A stretch of DNA of 9,122 bases from Clostridia bacterium (GTDB taxonomy: Bacteria; Bacillota; Clostridia; Oscillospirales; CAG-382). A program made the position numbers and the translations under genes. The stretch spans positions 1-9,122 of the forward strand of contig CAAEPN010000135.1 in assembly GCA_900757905.1 (NCBI GenBank), in the 5' to 3' direction. The first letter of the stretch is position 1, and each line of letters starts with the position of its first letter. The notes under the pieces are model-generated. The model searched no databases and was not told the DNA's origin. It saw only the letters and a list, made by a program, of their open reading frames with translations. Below are positions 7,009 to 9,122 of this stretch, piece by piece.

Positions 7009-7502
7009 CAGAGTATGCCTTCCCTTTCGTCTTTTTCGGGAGCATGGCCGAAGATCACGCCTTTGTCCTTATAGGTGCGAAGCACAAAGTGCGTTCCGGT
7101 CGAAAGCACGCCTTCGATCGGCGCGAGCTTTTCGGCGACAAACAAGGCCACTTCCTTTAGGCTCTTGCCCTCGATGAGAAGCAAAAAGTCGAAGGCGCCG
7201 CTCATAAGATGCATGTCGCGCACTTCGGGAAAATGGTAAATGCGCTCGGCAATCTTTTCAAAGCCGCGGTCAGCCTGCGGCGTTACGCGCAACTCGATAA
7301 AGGCGGTAACGCTTTCTTTTTCAGCTTTTTCCCAGTCAACAATGGCTTTGTAGCCGAGAAGTGTGCCGTCGGCTTCGAATTCGGCGATAAGTTTTTTGAT
7401 ATCTTCGGTATTTTCGCCAAGCATCACGGCGATCTTGTCCGGCGTGAGTCTTGCGTCGTTTTCCAAAAGCTCAAGAACCTTGCGTTTGGTTTCTGTATTC
7501 AT
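7008..7502 (-). CDS. Lrp/AsnC family transcriptional regulator
   Basis: A 164-residue feast/famine regulator. The N-terminal winged helix-turn-helix covers about 4-58, with the recognition region in LTPDKIAVMLGENTEDIKKL (19-38) and the wing ending in GYKAIVDWEK (50-59). The C-terminal RAM ligand-binding domain spans about 66-145 and includes MSGAFDFLLLIEG (100-112), the usual glycine-containing turn where effector amino acids bind between subunits. These proteins form dimers to octamers and respond to amino acids. The stop overlaps the start of the aminotransferase gene by one base, so the likely target includes its own operon. The ribosome binding site is modest (AAAGG about 11 bases before ATG). 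The gene sits 36 bases after the lipoprotein with no terminator between, so the lipoprotein promoter may also serve it. Confidence 0.95.
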   Translation of the reverse strand: MNTETKRKVLELLENDARLTPDKIAVMLGENTEDIKKLIAEFEADGTLLGYKAIVDWEKAEKESVTAFIELRVTPQADRGFEKIAERIYHFPEVRDMHLMSGAFDFLLLIEGKSLKEVALFVAEKLAPIEGVLSTGTHFVLRTYKDKGVIFGHAPEKDEREGIL

Positions 7503-7538
7503 GATATATCGAACCTTTCTGTTTAATGATGGGAATTC

Positions 7539-8021
7539 TTATTCGGCTTCGGTGTTGGCTTCGAGCTTTTCGTCCTTGCCGCCCTTGGTATATTCCATCG
7601 TGACGGATACGCGGCCGAGCGAGCCGACAGCGGTGATCTTTTCGCCGTCGCAGGACAGCTTTTCGCCTTTGGCGACAAGATTGGATTCGCCGCCGTCAAG
7701 CGTCAGGATTCCGGCGTCGGTCACATCGAACTTGCCGGAAATTTCGTTTGCCGCTTCCTCGGCTACAACCTTTAACGTGAACGAGCCGTCCTCTTCTAAC
7801 GTTAACGTGTTTTCCGTATAAGAATCCTTTGTCAAAGCGTCTCCTCCGCTTGTCGTAACGTTCGTAAGAACGTATACGCCGGCCGCCGCAGAGGGAGTCA
7901 TATTTTCAATTGAAGTGCCGGTGGCGGCATTCACGGCGTCGTTTACAGGTGCGGACGAGCCGCACGCGGCGAAAGTGACCGCCGCGGCTGCGGCGATGAG
8001 CGCAAGAAGAAGCTTTTTCAT
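7539..8021 (-). CDS. Small secreted lipoprotein, unknown function
   Basis: A 160-residue protein with a classical lipoprotein signal: MKK, a hydrophobic run at about 4-19 and a lipobox-like FAAC with C20 as the lipid-modified residue, followed by GSS. The mature part is acidic and looks all-beta. Short alternating strands such as TLTLEEDGSFTLKV and GKFDVTDAGILTLDGG recall lipocalin-like or META-like lipoproteins that Clostridia carry in many copies. I cannot name a family. The frame is open further upstream (to 8093), but the start at 8021 is preferred. It has AGGA 9 bases upstream and gives a proper signal peptide, while the ATG at 8030 would have no spacing. The gene has its own promoter and a structured leader. 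It precedes the Lrp/AsnC gene by 36 bases. Confidence 0.85.
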   Translation of the reverse strand: MKKLLLALIAAAAAVTFAACGSSAPVNDAVNAATGTSIENMTPSAAAGVYVLTNVTTSGGDALTKDSYTENTLTLEEDGSFTLKVVAEEAANEISGKFDVTDAGILTLDGGESNLVAKGEKLSCDGEKITAVGSLGRVSVTMEYTKGGKDEKLEANTEAE

Positions 8022-8048
8022 GGGATACATTCCTTTCTTATCTGTTTT

Positions 8049-8091
8049 GCCGCCGCTCGGGTTTTTGCCCAAATAAAGCGGTTTTGACGGC
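8049..8091 (-). promoter_or_regulatory. Structured 5' leader hairpin of the lipoprotein mRNA
   Basis: Read on the minus strand, GCCG (8091-8088) pairs with CGGC (8052-8049), CCGCT (8081-8077) with AGCGG (8057-8053), and GGG (8070-8068) with CCC (8061-8059). Together they form one long arm with bulges on one side. It lies between the predicted transcription start and the ribosome binding site of the lipoprotein gene. It has no T-run after it, so it is not a terminator. It may stabilise the mRNA or tune translation. No known riboswitch class was recognised. Confidence 0.45.
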
Positions 8092-8111
8092 AAAAAATAT
8101 ATTTACAGTAT

Positions 8112-8140
8112 ATCATAGCACAATATGCAAAAAAAATCAA
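8112..8140 (-). promoter_or_regulatory. Sigma-A type promoter for the lipoprotein (and possibly the downstream operon)
   Basis: On the minus strand the -35 box is TTGATT (8140-8135) and the -10 box is TATGAT (8117-8112), with a 17-base spacer. TGC directly before the -10 gives an extended -10 element. A transcription start near 8105 would leave a leader of about 84 bases before the ATG at 8021. This is the strongest minus-strand promoter seen in the window. Confidence 0.7.
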
Positions 8141-8189
8141 GACGCAAAGTGCAAATTACAAGAACTTACGATTCGGAAACAACTGTGGC

Positions 8190-8217
8190 TTGATTCTTTC
8201 AAAAAAATCGGTATAAT
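8190..8217 (+). promoter_or_regulatory. Sigma-A type promoter for the DUF3737 gene
   Basis: The -35 box is TTGATT (8190-8195) and the -10 box is a perfect TATAAT (8212-8217), with a 16-base spacer. The predicted start near 8224 gives a short leader of about 30 bases. The box positions leave about 50 bases between this -35 and that of the divergent lipoprotein promoter, enough room for a shared operator, though none was recognised. Confidence 0.75.
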
Positions 8218-8240
8218 AAAGGTGTATAAATAAAAATTCC

Positions 8241-8246
8241 GGAGGA
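8241..8246 (+). promoter_or_regulatory. Ribosome binding site that fixes the DUF3737 start
   Basis: GGAGGA lies 7 bases before the ATG at 8254. This near-perfect site decides the start codon of the open-ended reading frame that follows. Confidence 0.85.
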
Positions 8247-8253
8247 ATCCGTT

Positions 8254-9122
8254 ATGGAAAATACAACTGTGCTTAGCCGCAGGCTTTTTACCGGAGAGCG
8301 TGCGCTTTTCGGTTCGAAGAAGTTAAGTATCACCGATTCGGTGTTCGAAAACGGCGAATCGCCGCTCAAGGAAAGTAAAGATATCTCGCTCGATACCTGT
8401 CTTTTCCGGTGGAAATATCCGCTATGGTATTGTAAGCATATCGACGTCAAAAACTGCACTTGGTTTGACATGGCGCGTGCCGGCGTTTGGCATACGGACG
8501 ATATAACCGTTTGCGACAGCAGCATCGAAGCGCCGAAAAATTTCCGCCGGTGCGACGGACTGACGTTAAAAAACGTGACCTTTTCCAATGCTGCGGAAAC
8601 GCTGTGGCACTGCAAAAACGTATACATGGAAAATGTCGTCGCACGCGGCGATTATTTTGCCATGGACAGCGAAAATATGAATATTTCCGGCCTTACGCTG
8701 TACGGCAACTATTCGTTTGACGGCGTGAAGAATGTGGAAGTCCATTCTTCGCGGTTGCTCTCAAAGGACGCGTTCTGGAACAGTGAAAACGTCACGGTTT
8801 ACGATTCGTTTATTTCGGGCGAATACCTCGGCTGGAACGCCAAAAATCTGACGCTTGTCGGCTGTACGATCGAAAGTCTGCAAGGGCTTTGCTACATCGA
8901 AGATTTGAAAATGATCGACTGCAAGCTGATAAACACCACGCTTGCGTTTGAATATTCGTCGGCCGACGCGCAGATAAACGGCAAGATCGACAGTGTGTTC
9001 AATCCGCGCGAAGGAAGAATTGCCGCCGACCGTATCGATGACCTCATTGTTGAGCGCGATAAGGTCGATCCGTCCAAAACCGAAATTATCTGCCCCGATA
9101 TCGGCCAAAAGAGTGTGCACCC
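8254..9122 (+). CDS. DUF3737 family protein, right-handed beta-helix type (3' end beyond window)
   Basis: The frame stays open for 289 codons to the window edge, where it is cut two bases into the next codon. The product matches the DUF3737 family along its whole length, with ESPLKESKDI (35-44), WKYPLWYC (53-60), ARAGVWHT (74-81), TLWHCKNV (116-123), GDYFAMDSENM (132-142), SKDAFWNSENVTVYDS (170-185) and GEYLGWNAKNLT (189-200). The recurring pattern of a polar turn, then N-V/L-T-hydrophobic and a short strand every 18 to 22 residues points to a right-handed beta-helix of the pectin-lyase-like type. No signal peptide is visible, so it is probably cytoplasmic. The biochemical role of the family is not known to me. 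Family members are about 280-290 residues, so only a few residues are likely missing. It is the only plus-strand gene and has its own promoter. Confidence 0.9.
   Translation, partial: MENTTVLSRRLFTGERALFGSKKLSITDSVFENGESPLKESKDISLDTCLFRWKYPLWYCKHIDVKNCTWFDMARAGVWHTDDITVCDSSIEAPKNFRRCDGLTLKNVTFSNAAETLWHCKNVYMENVVARGDYFAMDSENMNISGLTLYGNYSFDGVKNVEVHSSRLLSKDAFWNSENVTVYDSFISGEYLGWNAKNLTLVGCTIESLQGLCYIEDLKMIDCKLINTTLAFEYSSADAQINGKIDSVFNPREGRIAADRIDDLIVERDKVDPSKTEIICPDIGQKSVH

Noticed and set aside
6361..7074. A 237-codon plus-strand open frame opposite the aminotransferase
   Set aside because: It lies entirely antisense to a gene with a full set of PLP-enzyme motifs and gives no recognisable protein; it is a by-product of codon bias on the other strand.
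8022..8093. Upstream extension of the lipoprotein to a start at 8093
   Set aside because: It would put 24 polar residues before the signal peptide and cover the structured leader. The ATG at 8021 has a properly spaced ribosome binding site.
8199..8627. A 142-codon minus-strand open frame opposite the start of the DUF3737 gene
   Set aside because: The plus strand encodes a clear DUF3737 protein with a strong promoter and ribosome binding site, so this frame is a shadow.

Overview
The window looks like chromosomal DNA from a Clostridia-type Firmicute (Bacillota), plausibly an uncultivated gut Oscillospirales-like lineage. The evidence is the set of families: a small DUF951 protein joined to prfA, a two-domain Sua5-type TsaC, an Lrp/AsnC regulator coupled to a class I aminotransferase, an FlK-like thioesterase and a DUF3737 protein. 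Ribosome binding sites are purine-rich (AGAGGA, GGGGGA, GGAGGA) and the base composition is balanced to slightly GC-rich. The lineage call is inference. No phage, transposon, CRISPR, rRNA or tRNA sequence was recognised.

Layout: ten genes lie head to tail on the minus strand, read from right to left. They are a small lipoprotein (8021-7539), an Lrp/AsnC regulator (7502-7008), a PLP aminotransferase (7008-5839), an FlK-like thioesterase (5804-5415), a single-pass membrane protein (5401-4625), a polytopic membrane protein (4592-3147), a DUF951 protein (3127-2912), release factor 1 (2911-1832), threonylcarbamoyl-AMP synthase (1805-741) and a PAP2 phosphatase (707-150). Gaps are 0 to about 36 bases. 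The regulator and aminotransferase overlap as TGATG. No hairpin followed by a T-run was found between the genes, so the run could be one long transcript or several overlapping ones. The only clear minus-strand promoter seen is upstream of the lipoprotein (8112-8140). A DUF3737 protein with its own promoter diverges to the right from 8254 and runs off the window end.

Functionally, the right part (regulator, aminotransferase, thioesterase) looks like a small amino-acid or acyl-CoA metabolism module. The left part (DUF951, prfA, sua5) is translation housekeeping: stop-codon reading, and the precursor for the t6A modification of tRNA. The two membrane proteins between them have no assigned function. 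The usual prfA partner prmC is absent from this neighbourhood.

The least explained DNA is bases 1-149, directly after the PAP2 stop. It is non-coding and packed with three successive 12-bp hairpins, two of which are built alike and fold better as plus-strand RNA. A second structured element sits in the 5' leader of the lipoprotein. Nothing in the window is a convincing large new system. The best leads are the 1-149 element, the internally duplicated membrane protein and the regulator-aminotransferase-thioesterase cluster.
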